From Ctena decussata (lineage: Eukaryota > Mollusca > Bivalvia > Lucinida > Lucinidae), in assembly GCA_963989385.1 (NCBI GenBank), contig OZ022513.1:20897928-20961927 (forward strand): DNA of 64,000 nucleotides, written 5' to 3'. Positions within the stretch are counted from its first letter, which is position 1, and every line of letters starts with the position of its first letter. This document shows, piece after piece, positions 1 to 11,965 of this stretch. Under the pieces are notes generated by a model. The model worked only from the letters and a program-made list of their open reading frames with translations, did not search any database and was not told where the DNA came from. Position numbers and translations under genes: made by a program.

Positions 1-120
1 ATGAACAATGCATTTATATAAATTCAGCCCATTTATATGATGTTTCTGGAATTATCACTTTACCTTTAAGTGACTGTCTATTATCTATGAAAGGGAAATG
101 ACTCTGTTACTAATCATTAT

Positions 121-690
121 ACCCCCCGCAAACTTGTTTGAGGGGGGTATACTGTTTTCACGTTGTCCTTCCGTCCGTCTGTTTTTAGCAAATTGTAACA
201 ATAATCAGAATAATAAATTTACCAAATGCTAATAGCATACCAAATTTCAGCTCTCTCAGTCAAACGGTTTAAAGTTGGAAAAATGCCAAAAACAACGAAG
301 GGCCATAACTTTGTAAAATATAAGACAATTGAAATTCCAACATCACATGCACATCTTCAGATCATGATGAAACATTCTGCACAATTGCAAGTCACAATCT
401 GATACAAGATGTGGTAGGAGCTGCGGAGACAAGGTCTGAGTCAACAAGGGCCGTAACTCCATCAAAAATGGCCGAAACAAAAATACAAAAACATATGCAC
501 ATCTTCATATCATAAAAATACAATCTGTAAAATTTCAAATCAATCCGATGAAAGACATAGGAGGAGTTGCGGGGACAAGATTTCGGACAGACGTACGGAA
601 GAACGGACGGAAAGACAGAAAGAAGGACGGACGTACGCACACACGGGCGGACGAGGCCATTTCAATAGTTCCCCTCCGCCTACGCCGGTA
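121..690. repeat. Dispersed repeat with hairpin tip
   Basis: The left end is a near-perfect short hairpin, TATACCCCCCGC followed by a short loop and GGGGGGTATACTG. Inside are two rough copies of a segment of about 170 bp, each starting near 'gccataact' or 'gccgtaact' and ending in a 'ggggacaag'-like phrase. It ends in GGAC/GGACG-rich microsatellite and a 'cccctccgcctacgcc' stretch. No ORF of substance is present. This is a non-autonomous dispersed repeat; the exact right boundary is uncertain. Confidence 0.5.
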
Positions 691-3119
691 GATAAAAATA
701 TGAAAAAATGCTGGATGTCAAAGGATGTCTTTTTCGAGATTATATTTAAAACCAAATACATGTAAAATGATATGGATACACATTTTAGATGTTCTGTTAA
801 TCATATTATTAAACGCTGTCTGTCTGTTGCACTCTTCTACCGAATGAGAATATTTGTACAAGACAAAGCATGTTGAATTACCCCCCGCACTTCTGTCGAC
901 CCATAGCTCAGAAATTAGGGCTTTCCAACCAAAGTTACATATGGTTCAATAAACTAGAGACACTTGAGTATACCATCAGTTAAAAATGAAAACTTTGGTA
1001 GGATGCAGAAAATCCACCTTATTGATACCCCTCCTTTGTTTATTTTTATTTATTAATCACGCCTTTAAGGACAAAAATCCTTCGGCTGAAAGATAAAAAA
1101 TCATATATAAGCATGCTATACAAAAAGTTACCTGTACCATTTTAGTGTAAAAAAATGATAAGACCTGTTACAAAACAAATTAGAGCATATTACTTCCCTT
1201 GTTTCTGCTTGCATATAATTAAGAGCTCGTCTGCTGATCTGAGGGAGAAAAACAGACTCGGTGCCCAAAGATGTTGCCATATATCCGTTCCGCTGAGCCT
1301 CTTGGAGACCATCGTTATAAGAATTGGAACAACAAAAACGACCTGAGTGTTATGAAAAGACTCGTTGCCAGGAGGTGCAGCCATGGATTTGTTCCGCTGA
1401 ACCTCCTTGAGGCGCTCGTTTCGAGAAATGGAAGAACAACGACCTGAAACCTTTCCTAAAATGAAGTTCGTCGGATCAGCTGAGTCTTCAAAGTAACCAT
1501 AAGAAATGTGCTCACCTGAGTATTATGTATATACAAAATGCCTACATAGACCCTACTTACTCACCTTGGTACCTATTGTAAACAAAAGAAGTGCTTTAAG
1601 CAAGGTGTGTTTGCATCTGTTGGTGGATGCAGAAATGTAGTGCTCTCCGCACAGATAACTTTTCTACCCTAATGGGCAAAATTAACCAAAGATTCTGTTG
1701 TATGGCGACACGTAGTAAAAACAAACTGACTTTATGGCTATTTATCATCCACACGCTCTAATTATCAACTAGTCTCTAGCATTATGCCTTCAGGAATGCT
1801 TATTCGGAACCCTACAGCTGTAAAAGTAGCGCCAAGGCATGACCTTTAAAGCTAGGATTGAAAACTTCCGAACATCTACTACCAGCACTCGCTAGATAGC
1901 TCTGTTCACTTATCAAAAGCGGTTACTAAACATTATCAATATTAACATTTTCAAAAAGCTTGGGTCTACGCTTATCACACATTACTGGGTGTAGTCATTG
2001 GATTGGCATCTTGGTCAAATCATGCCTCTACCAAACCCAAATCAATCTTCACCTCGGTCTTATCGCACTTTCTCGATTTTAATCTTAGACTAGTAGAGTT
2101 TTGGTTGGCCTTCTAAAATCATGTTTGTAAGTAATTACCCTAAGACAACCAGCTGGCAGGTTTTGTCACCAAAAAGAAGTGGCCTGTGTTTAGAACTGTT
2201 CGGCACTTAGTGATACTACTAGACCATGTCAATGTTGAGACTTCTCTGGTCCTTGTGGACCTGATCAAGCCTGTGCAAAATAATAATGATAACCAGTCAA
2301 TATAAAATAGCATTCACCCCACTCATGTCCTTTTAAAAATGCTCCCGGGGCATAATCTATACCTAAGTTTGTCTTCGTCCATTGGCGTAGACAACAAGCT
2401 AATATTTAAGTACCACAAGATTTTGAAGTGCTTTTTTCAAACAGTATAGTTTTACAATACAATACTGTCGTCAGATAGTATCAGCTATCACCAGAAGTAT
2501 GGCTTACTTAGCAAGAGCTGTTGTTGGAAATCTAGCCCACTTAAAAAAGTAGTGACAGTATTCTGCTTCTTCTAAAGCTCCCGCCGCTCATTTCTCGGTG
2601 AATCCAGCTGTAGTCTACGCTTCGCTAAGGCACAACCCTGAGAAATACACTGCCTAACAGAACCACAGGAGATGACTTTCATATGTGTTGTTCGCTTACC
2701 GTCAGACCCTGTACCATATTGTAAATTGTACTGTTAGTAACCGTGTAATTTACAAGAAAAAATATTATGAAAACCAACAGAGTCACTTAATGAAAGCAGT
2801 CATCAATCTTTTGCCAAGCTGTTGTCCACACAAGAAAATGCAACAACGGACATAAGTGCACAAATACCGGTAATAGGCACGATTTAACGATCACAAAACC
2901 ATGTATTAACAAGGTTTTTTCGCACTGATAATGACTCACTCAGTAACATTTCGTATGCAAGTTGCAGGGCACTACTCCTTCAGTGCAGAAACATGCGGCA
3001 AGACTGCAGCTGCAGATGTCGATAAAAGACGTTGAGGGTTGAGTTCTACAAATTTGGTTATTGTAAAAATGAAAGTGCAGAAAATATCAAGTGAAAACTT
3101 TGATGAACATGATAATAAC

Positions 3120-3440
3120 TTATGAATTGCTGCTAAATGTTGCACGAAAATTCACGGTAGCTGACCATGTCTTGAAACGAGGATTTTTATAGACATGTAT
3201 AGTGCGTGTAGGAATCAGCAAGGTTATAGCGATGAGGCCGAAAACTAGTGCACCAACATTATCGTTATTTTTGTAGCATTGTATGCAATAAGAGCGATCA
3301 AACATTTTCCCACCGCATTTACATTTGCAAAGTCCCAAAGGAGATGTTAAGAACCCATTCGGCCTCGGTTTTCCACATCTCCATCGGCAATTTGCAAACG
3401 TTAATGAATGAAACACCACGTTTGATCCATATATTAACAT
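3120..3440 (-). CDS. Uncertain ORF: Cys-rich stretch then one hydrophobic segment
   Basis: A 106-codon open frame starts at an ATG at 3440. Its middle is cysteine-rich (CRWRCG, CKCKCGG, CIQC), followed by a hydrophobic run 'NVGALVFGLIAITLLIPT' that could be a single transmembrane helix, and a basic tail. A possible splice acceptor (cctaacttcag) lies just upstream on the minus strand, but it also opens a second frame. It lies downstream of the Ig exons on the same strand, so it could be a membrane-anchoring exon of that gene. I do not recognise a family, and it may be a chance ORF. Confidence 0.2.
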   Translation of the reverse strand: MLIYGSNVVFHSLTFANCRWRCGKPRPNGFLTSPLGLCKCKCGGKMFDRSYCIQCYKNNDNVGALVFGLIAITLLIPTRTIHVYKNPRFKTWSATVNFRATFSSNS

Positions 3441-4439
3441 AACCGAGGAAGCCTGAAGTTAGGCACCATCAAAGAATGCGGGAAGAAATTATTCTTAGTT
3501 GAAGTATTATAATACTTTAACGAACAAAATTAGGAAGTGCTTAAGCTGTGCTATCCGAGAAGTACGTTTGACGAATTTAATAATTTAATCATATGATTAG
3601 GCTAGCAAAAACATTTAACAGAGGGAAAATCTCACCTAATAGTCATCAACAGTAGAGAATATATCAAAAGGCTCGAACCATAATATGTATCTCGCGTAAC
3701 AACAGGTGTAACCAGACTGCATAACTCATATACAAACGTTGTTATCAAAGAGTAAAATCACTTATCAGAGACCTGTCATCAGACACTATGTTACTTTATA
3801 ACATCTGTCACTGGACAGTTAAGTTAAGCATGAACAGTTACAAGACAGTTCAACTTCCTTCACTACAAAAGCTACCATCGAGCAGTTTAGCGCACCTATA
3901 ACAACCGAAGCAAAAGTTGTCAATGCACAAACGACGTCAGTTACCTTGACTTTAAACAATGTCCAAGTATGCAATAAAATTTAGAGGTAATGCTGCCAGT
4001 TCTGTACTCCGCAACCTTTAAACCTATAGATGCATAGCTAAGGGACTTTCAAGCTGTTTCAAAAGCTAAACTTGTAGTCTTATGTTCAGTTATGTCTACT
4101 GTTTCTCGTCTTAAACAATATGCTAGATTGTTACAATGTCACACATATTTCAGTATATTTCGAGCGGTTGCAGACCCTAAGTTACATAAAGATCCATATA
4201 AGCAACGATATATTGCGGAGAAATGTTTACAACTCTTGAAATATGAGTGAAGTTCGCCAATGGTCAGAGAAAATGCTAAACCAATGGTACTCAAAACTCT
4301 TCATGTACTTATTTAATTGGCTATATATCACATTTTAACCAATGTCTTCAACCCTTTCCAAGACTTCTAATATTAAAGCATTAAAGCATTTGCTCATACA
4401 AAAACACATGGATGCAAATTTGATTTTGCCGTATAAAAA

Positions 4440-5530
4440 GTAAAAGTTAATGCAAGTCATCATTTGAAAGCAAATTACGAAGTACTCAATTCTATATTCC
4501 AAGTTTCACCGCCGTCGGGGAAAGTTTTGATTTTAAGAAATTTAACATCCATGGGCGGGAGCGTCATGTTGGTACGTGGCCATGTCCATTTGAATAAACG
4601 TTCATTCTTCTTATTCTTGGAAATGCTGGGGGTATGTCCGCATATTTCATTACTGGTCATGAACAGACTCACTTAAACGGAGTCTGCTAATTAAGCTTCT
4701 TAAGTATGTTCCTTGCTCCAAAATGATCTAACTACTCAGATTTTATTCATATGCAATATGGTTACAATCAACCCAGCGGCTTTGGATAAGATGTTTAAAT
4801 TTGGTGACTTTTTAATGTTCTATTGGCTTTGTAGACCGTTTAAACAGACGGGTCCGTTCCCGACCTCCGGGGTCTACATATGAAGTTCGTTTCAATCGAT
4901 CTGGAGATGTTTATAATTGTTGAAATATCAGTGAACTTGGTCAAACTACGTCAAACAATGCCCTGATCCATAGCACTAAAAATCTGAATGTACTTATTCA
5001 GTTGTCTTCTATGAACCAACGTTTTACAACGTTATCAATACTTGCAAAGAAATCTTTATCTTATAGCATTTCTCACGTACAAGCAGCAGGAAGCAAATTC
5101 GATCTTGCCGAAAAAAAAAGTCAAGGACAACCCAAGGTCTCTATTTGTGCGAACGTGATGGTACTTGAGCACCCATTGTAATTTACCATGTCTCAATGTC
5201 AAGGCAAAGTTGTCTGCAGCTAATGTGTCCCGCAGAATACGACAGTAATTGTTGCTCTAAGAGGGATGCTCGTTGCCCGCCGAGACCTGCATATCATCTC
5301 TTTTCTTTCAAAATTTTGGGGTTTAGCGACACTGAAGAAGTTAAATACAGGAACGCGCGTCTGTTGCACTAATTTGGTATGGACAGGTTTTGTATTGAGA
5401 TTTTAATTATATTAAAATTTTTATGATTTTCCGGCCACACTGGTCATGTAACCAGAGTATATGCGCAAACTTTTATAATCCTCGACCCCTAGAGGAGACA
5501 TATGAGATTTGATTCCAATCAGCCCTGTTG
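4440..5530. repeat. Degenerate fragments of the 455-bp-unit dispersed repeat
   Basis: Phrases typical of the repeat that forms the array at 38.8-41.4 kb appear in eroded form: 'gtcatcatttga', 'ccaagtttca', 'catgttggtacgtggccat', 'acatatgaagttcg', and again near 5430-5510 'tggtcatgtaacc' and 'gacccctagaggagac'. These are old copies. Boundaries cannot be fixed by eye. Confidence 0.45.
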
Positions 5531-5698
5531 CTTCAGATGAGAATTCGCTTGGAAATAATTACGAACCGCCGGACGACATAGCCAGCTTACCTTATCAGCT
5601 CCTCGGAGCGTTCGTCTTCGGTGACTTCAGAGGGGAATTCGCCTGAAAATGTTGACTAATGGTGTGTGATAACAAGAGCGACAATAAATTGTACATAC

Positions 5699-5965
5699 GA
5701 ACAACGATTGATTTTGTCCGAAATGCCGTTGGCCCATTTCTTGTCACATTGCAGATGTATTCTCCAGAAGTATTGTCACTGGCCTTTCCAAGACTTAGGA
5801 TACTGGTCCCGATTGTTGTCAACAAACCGCTTTCCGTAATCTTTGTCCAGGATATGCTGCAAGGTGGGTTGCAGCCAGCTTTGCAAGAAATAGTCGGTAA
5901 AGCATCTCCATCATCAAGAATGTAGAAAGTTTTCGGCGGATTCAAAAGAATGTTATCAGGACCAT
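5699..5965 (-). CDS. Immunoglobulin-like domain exon (phase 1-1)
   Basis: This is a 267-bp exon on the minus strand. It is preceded by an acceptor (ttattcttcag, AG at 5967-5966) and followed by a donor GTATGT (5698-5693). The 89-codon product begins GPDNILLNPPK and carries the Ig landmarks: a B-strand cysteine (TISCKAGC), the core tryptophan (SISWTK) and the F-strand SGEYICNV cysteine. Two extra cysteines (CNPPC) could form an added disulfide. Both introns are phase 1, the usual arrangement for shuffled Ig cassettes. It probably belongs to the same gene as the other minus-strand Ig and CCP exons. Which receptor family it is cannot be told from one domain. Confidence 0.8.
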
Positions 5966-6639
5966 CTGAAGAATAATATATATACTTATATATTCATTTG
6001 GTGAATTTTTTAGACTGAAACATTTTGTATGATCCATTTCAATAAGAATCGTGCAATAAGCCCAGTCCCTAAAGTAAACAAGGGAAATACTGCTGTCATT
6101 GTAAGTAGCAAAAACACATTTCGCAGACTTTTGTGTGTATACGAAATGTGCCTTTTTCATCCTACTTTTGACAATAAAAGAAAATGGCTCTTATTATCAA
6201 CATAAGCTAAAAATTGTCATCGACCTTCCCATAACTAGACGGTAGCCAACATGGAGTTCTGAACCTATTTCTGAGTCTAGATTACATAAAATTTAAGGGC
6301 TTTTAAATGTGTGTTAGTTATTTTAATGTTACCCTAAGGATGGGAATTTCTTTCGGGTCTGAACACACATTTTAGGTAGTTTATATTATTGTTTTACTTT
6401 TACGAGTTTGATGAAAAACAAAGGACCCTATTAGATTAATAAGAGGTGTGTCAAGATCTTACTTTATTCGGACACTTTGTGTATTGGAACCACTCTGAAT
6501 TAGGATCTTTGAGTGTAAACATCTTTAAGAACAGTAGATTTAAGATATTCACTTAATTCACTTAATCACTTGCTTATTTGTGGCTAAAATTAAATCTAAT
6601 GTTCAGACAATAACTAAGAACAACAACAAAAACAAAAAA

Positions 6640-6935
6640 ATAAAACATTTTGTAATTTTGAGCTTAATTTTCACAGCTTAAATGAAATAGTTTTACATAC
6701 CAGAGTCATATGCAAATTATGTTGTTGTTTTCTAAGCAATTTTTAATTTTGAGCTTAATTTTCAGAGATTAAATTAAATAGTACAACATTTCAGAATCAT
6801 ATGAAATTATGGATTTTTTATTTTATTTTATTTGTTTTCAAAAAGCATTTTGTGATTTTGAGCTTAATTTCCATATTTTAAATGAAGTAATATAACATAT
6901 CAGAGACATATGAAATTATGTTGTTTTTTTTTTTT
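6640..6935. repeat. Short tandem repeat, three diverged copies of about 100 bp
   Basis: The phrase 'ttttgagcttaattt' recurs at about 6655, 6747 and 6857. Each time it is followed by a variant of 'taaatgaaatag', then 'acat', then 'cagagtcatatg' and an A/T-rich spacer. Three imperfect copies sit in tandem in intron-like DNA. There is no coding potential. Confidence 0.6.
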
Positions 6936-7245
6936 GTTGTTGTTTTTTCATTTGTTCTTTTTTTTTAATTTCTTATGGATTTTGAGAGTAAAATTTGGGT
7001 ATCCTAAAAAATAAACTTATTAGCGCATTTTCATTAGAAGTAAATAACACAACCTTTATAATCAATAGTGCAAAACTGCTGCCAAACTGAGTAAGCTGAG
7101 AAGGTCTTATTTCTGTCAAAATCAACTTTATCTCCATCAAAAGTCCTTATTCACATCTTCATTATGTAACTAACGTGTGTACGAAGTAAATAGATGATCT
7201 GAAACTACAATCAGATCTCAAATCCAGCCATCGAAACTTAAAGAG

Positions 7246-7513
7246 GGCGGGCCGCGTAGCGCAATCGGTAGGGTATCTGACTGATAAGTCAGGAGTCCTG
7301 GGTTCGAAACCCGGTCTGGCCACAAACTTTCGTTTCTTCCTCCGCTGATTCAAGAAGGGCAGTTGTCAGTTACTGGCGAAAGTATGTGCACTGGTTAACC
7401 GCTTAGGAGGTCTAAGCCTGCCCAGGAATAGTGTTGTTAGGTTAACTGACCGTCCCGACATGACCATAGCTGTTTACCGTGGACGTTAAGCATCAAATCA
7501 ATCAATCAATCAA
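7246..7513 (+). mobile_element. tRNA-derived SINE, full length with 12-bp TSD
   Basis: The head (7250-7322) is tRNA-like with A-box-like TAGCGCAATCGG and a perfect B box GGTTCGAAACC. It is followed by a SINE body containing the phrase 'taagcctgcccagga' and the block 'tgaccatagctgttta', and ends in an (ATCA)n tail. A 12-bp target-site duplication, AAACTTAAAGAG, flanks it at 7234-7245 and 7514-7525. The anticodon stem does not pair cleanly, so this is a SINE head and not a tRNA gene. A second intact copy lies at 36670-36939. The clear TSD suggests a fairly recent LINE-driven insertion. Confidence 0.88.
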
Positions 7514-7548
7514 AAACTTAAAGAGAAAGAAGCATAGCAGTAAATAAT

Positions 7549-7773
7549 TAAGCCGCGACACAAGAAAACCAGCGATGTGGTATGCGCCCATCGCAGACTC
7601 AGATCAGCCTGGGCATCCGCCAAGTCTGATTCGACTCTTCGCTAAGCGCTTAATTGGTAGCTAGGGGTCTAAGCTAACTTCATGCGGACAGTGAAGACTC
7701 TGATCAGTCTGGGCTGATCTGCGTCTTTGCTGGGCTCAAACCCACTCTGTTGGTTTTGTCCTGTCGGAACTCA
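7549..7773. mobile_element. Palindromic MITE, 225 bp, older copy
   Basis: Both ends carry the inverted sequence T(G/A)AGCCGCGACA...TGTCGGAACTCA, and the arms pair over about 70 bp ('cagcctgggcatccgcc' against 'cagtctgggctgatct'). It is the same family as the better-preserved element at 50041-50279. It has no ORF and is a non-autonomous DNA element. Flanking TA is not clean here. Confidence 0.75.
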
Positions 7774-7858
7774 TATAATGACAGCAGTCACAAACAACAT
7801 GCATGGGTCACCGCATTAACAGCTCTTTCAGAGACACGTGGTCGGTCAGCTGCGCCTT

Positions 7859-7930
7859 CCCCCCCCCCCCCACCCCCCCCAAAAAAAAAAAAATAAAAAA
7901 AAATAAAAAATAAAAAAATAAAAAAAAAAA
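7859..7930. repeat. Low-complexity C-run then A-run
   Basis: A run of C with one A interruption is followed by about 60 bp of A with scattered T. It could be an old poly(A) tail or plain slippage sequence. Homopolymers like this are also prone to sequencing error. Confidence 0.85.
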
Positions 7931-8599
7931 CACTCACATAAAAGGTTAACGAAAGCACCGACCTGAGCAACAAGAATAAGCAACAGTAAAGAACCACCAC
8001 GAAAGCTCCTTGGAAGGATTTGCAATAAATTACTAGAGTAGGGAAGGGGATCGGTAGGGGTTTGGAGGGGCCCTGAAACACATTTGACAAAAATTGCTGG
8101 GAAAAAAACTACAAGAGGAATTGATTACACAATCGGCATACCATATATTGAAAACTGTCTGCCTCAAATGACCAATTTCAATTTGTCTTGATGTGTCTAA
8201 ATCATCATGCAAGGCATTTGGTGATACAAACACTATACACTAGAGTGCAAAACAGCTGTCCAAAATGACGTAGATCAAAAGGCCGCAATTCTGCCAAAAT
8301 TAACCTTATGTATGAACAGTTTTTAGTCCCTAACATATGTACAATTATAAAAAGTAATCATTTAAAACTACAAAAGTTGATTACACAATATGCACACCCT
8401 ACAGTGCAAAAAGCCTCCCAAAATGACTTAGATCATAAGCCATTATTATTTAAATAATTTTATCTTCACCCACATACACATATATATTCACAACATATAA
8501 GCATAGTTTAACAAGAGCCCCGTAAGTATACCTCGGTTTCAGCCCCAGTCAGTACCCTCAAAGAAAATTACTATGAAAGTGAGTAACGAGATGCATCTA

Positions 8600-9517
8600 C
8601 GAGGGTCATCCAAAAAGTTCTGTCACTGCTTTATATCTCGAAACGAAAAGTGAAATTCACCTACAATAAAAACCATTCTAAAACCCTGGTTTTTATCACA
8701 TAGCTGTAAACAACTGATTCTTGTTTCAATGACATAACATTCACAATCTGCTTTCAAAGAAGGGTACCCTCGCCCTACTGGCAAATTAGCAGATGCAACG
8801 CCGGCAATGTCCAGTTAAGGGATGCCTATTATCGCTGCCTGGTGCCTACGATATCTCAGGTGCTAAACACAGCGACAAAAATCTCCAAGTCATTCTGTTC
8901 ATTTTAAAGAGTTTACAGCATTTCGTTATCCCAACATTATGCAAACAACACCATAGGACAATCGAATAGGTCATATTCTAAACACTAAAGCTTCATTATA
9001 TAAATAATATTTCAAATTCTGAAGCATATATTTATTGCAGTAGATCGTGACAATGTGATCTCAACAAAATTTAAAAAAAAAAGATCTCTAAAATAAAGGC
9101 AATGTGGGTCCTTGAAAATAACGTGACTCTGCGTATTTCAACACATTTCTGTGACACCACAGTTATCAATCATTTGCATCGCATATGATAAACAGAAGTC
9201 GCTGTTTGTATGCAGAGCACCACAAAATGCAGCAGACAGCAACCCTGAAAATGTCAGAATCCTACGATTTGTGGTTGTCGAGAAATGCAGCATATATCAC
9301 AAGCCAGCAGATAAACAAATATCATGAAAATAGGCCAGTGTCAAATACTCGGTCTCAATTTGAGCTTATTACTCAACCTAATAACATTTTTACCATGTAC
9401 CCTGTTATCAGTATAAAGATAAAAGGTTGTTCTTTTGATTGTTGCAAACCATGGTCAGCAATCATGTCTGTGAGCAGAGTTATGAGTCCAGTGACAGAAC
9501 TTTTTGGACGATCCTCG
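8600..9517. mobile_element. Mariner-type MITE, 918 bp, TA duplication
   Basis: The left end is CGAGGGTCATCCAAAAAGT... and the right end is ...ACTTTTTGGACGATCCTCG, giving about 30-bp terminal inverted repeats that continue through TTCTGTCACTG. TA dinucleotides at 8598-8599 and 9518-9519 fit the mariner target-site duplication. No transposase domain could be recognised inside; the short ORFs present look like chance. It was presumably moved in trans by a mariner transposase. Confidence 0.85.
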
Positions 9518-9519
9518 TA

Positions 9520-10436
9520 TCCATAAACGACATACACCGTCTTAACTTCATTTACAATGCTGTAAAATTTCATCAAGGTATTCCAAACGGTAACCTACTT
9601 ATAGTTCACACAAGACTACCTTAATCAGAAGATTACTGGGCATGCAGCTCTCTAGGGTCCATTCATCCTCCGCATGCATATATTGGCATTTTGTACCAGT
9701 GGATCATTGGTTGTGAGCTGTTGGCCTGAGCATCATCAGGAGTTATAAATCGTATAACAATAGTTATCAGCAAGTTTAATAAAATGTCGATAAACAATTA
9801 AGTCGCTATGCACGGGACAGAGACAAATATGGCCAATTTAAGCAATCAATGGCATGTAACTCAAAGGCGAAATGTTCAATATAATCTAATTTCGAAGTCG
9901 CCCAAGCGTTTACGCCTGTCTTGGTTATCAGCTTATTTGATCAAGTTTCCATAAAACTAAAGTTGCTAAACCAGGGTTAAAAACATTTTCTTCATCGTAA
10001 GTCTATGCGAAAATTTGTCAGTCTTCAGGGCAAGTAACACTGAAAGGAATATTCTACTCTGGCCAAAAATTAAACTCGCCAAATGAATTTTAAGTCTATC
10101 CTAATTATCTTCAAGCTTCATAAAGTTGCGATTAAACATATCATTGCAACACAGATTAAACATAAGCAACACAGATATACATACAGAAAGAAGCAAATCT
10201 TAGTGTCCCATAACTATCCGCACGGGGACACAAGCTCTGATGCAGTTTGAGCTTGCTTAGATATCAGTTCTTCACGAATACAATGCTACAAATCTCATAT
10301 ACAGTTTTGAATTTAGAAGCATATTATTAGTGGTACTGTCGGTAGACTCAAGCCAAGCAAAATACGTTTTATCCCTCATTAAGCTAATGAGTGACCGCGT
10401 TCGTACTAATATATGAGTAAACATAGATATACTCAC
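9520..10436. other. Intron-like stretch, nothing recognised
   Basis: AT-rich DNA between the mariner MITE and the Ig exon. No repeat boundary, RNA gene or exon could be supported here. Confidence 0.5.
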
Positions 10437-10781
10437 AAAACATCTGTAATTGAAACGGTTGCATACTTGAGAAAGTTCCTCTGTTTTTATCAGTAATATG
10501 GCAGGATAATGTTTTCAGATCCTGAACGTCTTTTCTCGTGAGATCAGCAATTTCTAGATCACCGTCATGTTGCCTATATCTCCAGTTTTCATTGACTGAT
10601 CGTCCATCTAATCTCCACTGAACAGTTGACAGAGCTGGCAATGCATATGTCCCTGTATTTTGAAACTCTTCACCATTTGAAGAAGCAGTCATGTACCTCA
10701 AACAGGAAAATCGCCCAGTGGTGTATTCTTCAAAGCCTCCGGTTTCAGAGAGTGCTGTTATTATAGGTTTCGATACTGGAC
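10437..10781 (-). CDS. Immunoglobulin-like domain exon (phase 1-1)
   Basis: A 345-bp minus-strand exon with an acceptor (tttatttttgaag) ending at 10782 and a donor GTGAGT at 10436-10431. The 115-codon product begins GPVSKP. It contains the B-strand cysteine (GRFSCLRY), the core tryptophan (TVQWRLDG), an E-F turn (LEIADLTRKD) and an F-strand cysteine (KTLSCHITD). Both introns are phase 1. It is longer than an average Ig domain because of an insertion between the B and C strands (about TASSNGEEFQNTG). It lies 4.5 kb upstream, in transcription direction, of the next Ig exon, consistent with one tandem-Ig receptor gene. Confidence 0.8.
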
Positions 10782-11965
10782 CTTCAAAAATAAACAAGAG
10801 CATTTACATTTAAGCACTTTTGACCGAACGGAAACAATTTACATATCTGTGAATTATCGTACACGAGGATTACAGATGCTATCGGCATGTTTTTACAGTA
10901 TGTTTTGTTTAACTGTCATAGTCAGAATTGCAGGAGGAGATGCGTTTAATTCTTTATTAGATATTTTTTTATGTTCTACGTATTTTATCTTTAAAATAAT
11001 AACTTAAAATTTTATGACACATACGGTTTGTTGGATCTATGTTTATCACGCTTGGTAAATTATCATAAGTACCTCCGGCAGCAGTACATAAAATTGGTTG
11101 CGGCATGGCAGCAAACATATTGAAACCCACACACGGATCTTACAACTTTCAGCGTATCTCCTTTCCACGCTATCTTCAGAAAGGGCATATATTGAGACTT
11201 GTCTTATATCTCCAGAGCGCATTGAAACTTAAAAAACAAATGAATTATGGCTGTATGAGACAGACATTAATTTAAAATTATTTTCCATCATGACAGCTAT
11301 ATTTCAAGGTCTTCAACTTAAACATTCATGCAAACCATATTTTCTGCGATTTTTTAGAAAGAGAAACTGTGTGGAAATGAGGATGGTCATAATTGCAGTA
11401 AACGAATGGCCAAATAATAGATTATATGTATTTCATAAGGCGTATTAAATTTGCAAGAACTTTATGCACTCTTGCGATAATAAACAATCAAATGTAGTCC
11501 CAAAGCTAGTCATCCGAGCATTAGACTAAGTATAGAAACGGCGCTAGTATAAAATTAGAACCGAAAAAAGAATAGTCCTCAAATAAAACAATCGTATGTA
11601 ATTAACCTCTGCCAACCTAAGTTAAACAGAATGATCCTCTGATGTAATGATGTTGAAGTATAAGCATTCGATTCTTTATTTACTACATTGTTGCTAAGAT
11701 ATTAGTATTGCCATAGTATATAGATAGGCAATGAAAAGGCACCAACACAGTCGGATTTCTCAACCTACCACAAACAATAAATTTGAAGACAGCACAAACT
11801 GCAAAACCAGACAAACTCAAAGTCAATAGGTCATCTTTCCAACAGATGGACGCGAGGTTATTCTTAGTAATGCACAAAAAGACAGATACAAATAAAAACG
11901 CGACAATTATTAATAGTAATTGTAAGCCGCAATCGCCTATTAACTGTTTGGCAAACGTTGTGAAA
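10782..11965. other. Intron-like stretch, nothing recognised
   Basis: AT-rich sequence upstream of the Ig exon on the minus strand. Short overlapping ORFs around 11683-11998 show no domain, and none is supported by splice sites I trust. Confidence 0.5.

Larger units (their letters stand above)
691..5698. other. Intron-like or intergenic stretch, mostly unrecognised
   Basis: About 5 kb of AT-rich sequence without a supported gene. The items worth marking are a minus-strand ORF at 3440-3120 and degenerate fragments of a dispersed repeat around 4440-5530, both listed separately. I see no RNA gene, no intact transposon and no convincing exon in the remainder. If the Ig exon at 5965-5699 is part of a minus-strand gene, this stretch should contain its downstream exons, but I could not identify them. 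Confidence 0.5.

Noticed and set aside
121..170. A rho-independent terminator
   Set aside because: The hairpin with C/G runs is the tip of a dispersed eukaryotic repeat, and there is no bacterial gene next to it.
7250..7322. A tRNA gene
   Set aside because: The B box and T arm look good, but the anticodon stem does not pair, and the sequence continues into a SINE body with tail and 12-bp TSD.
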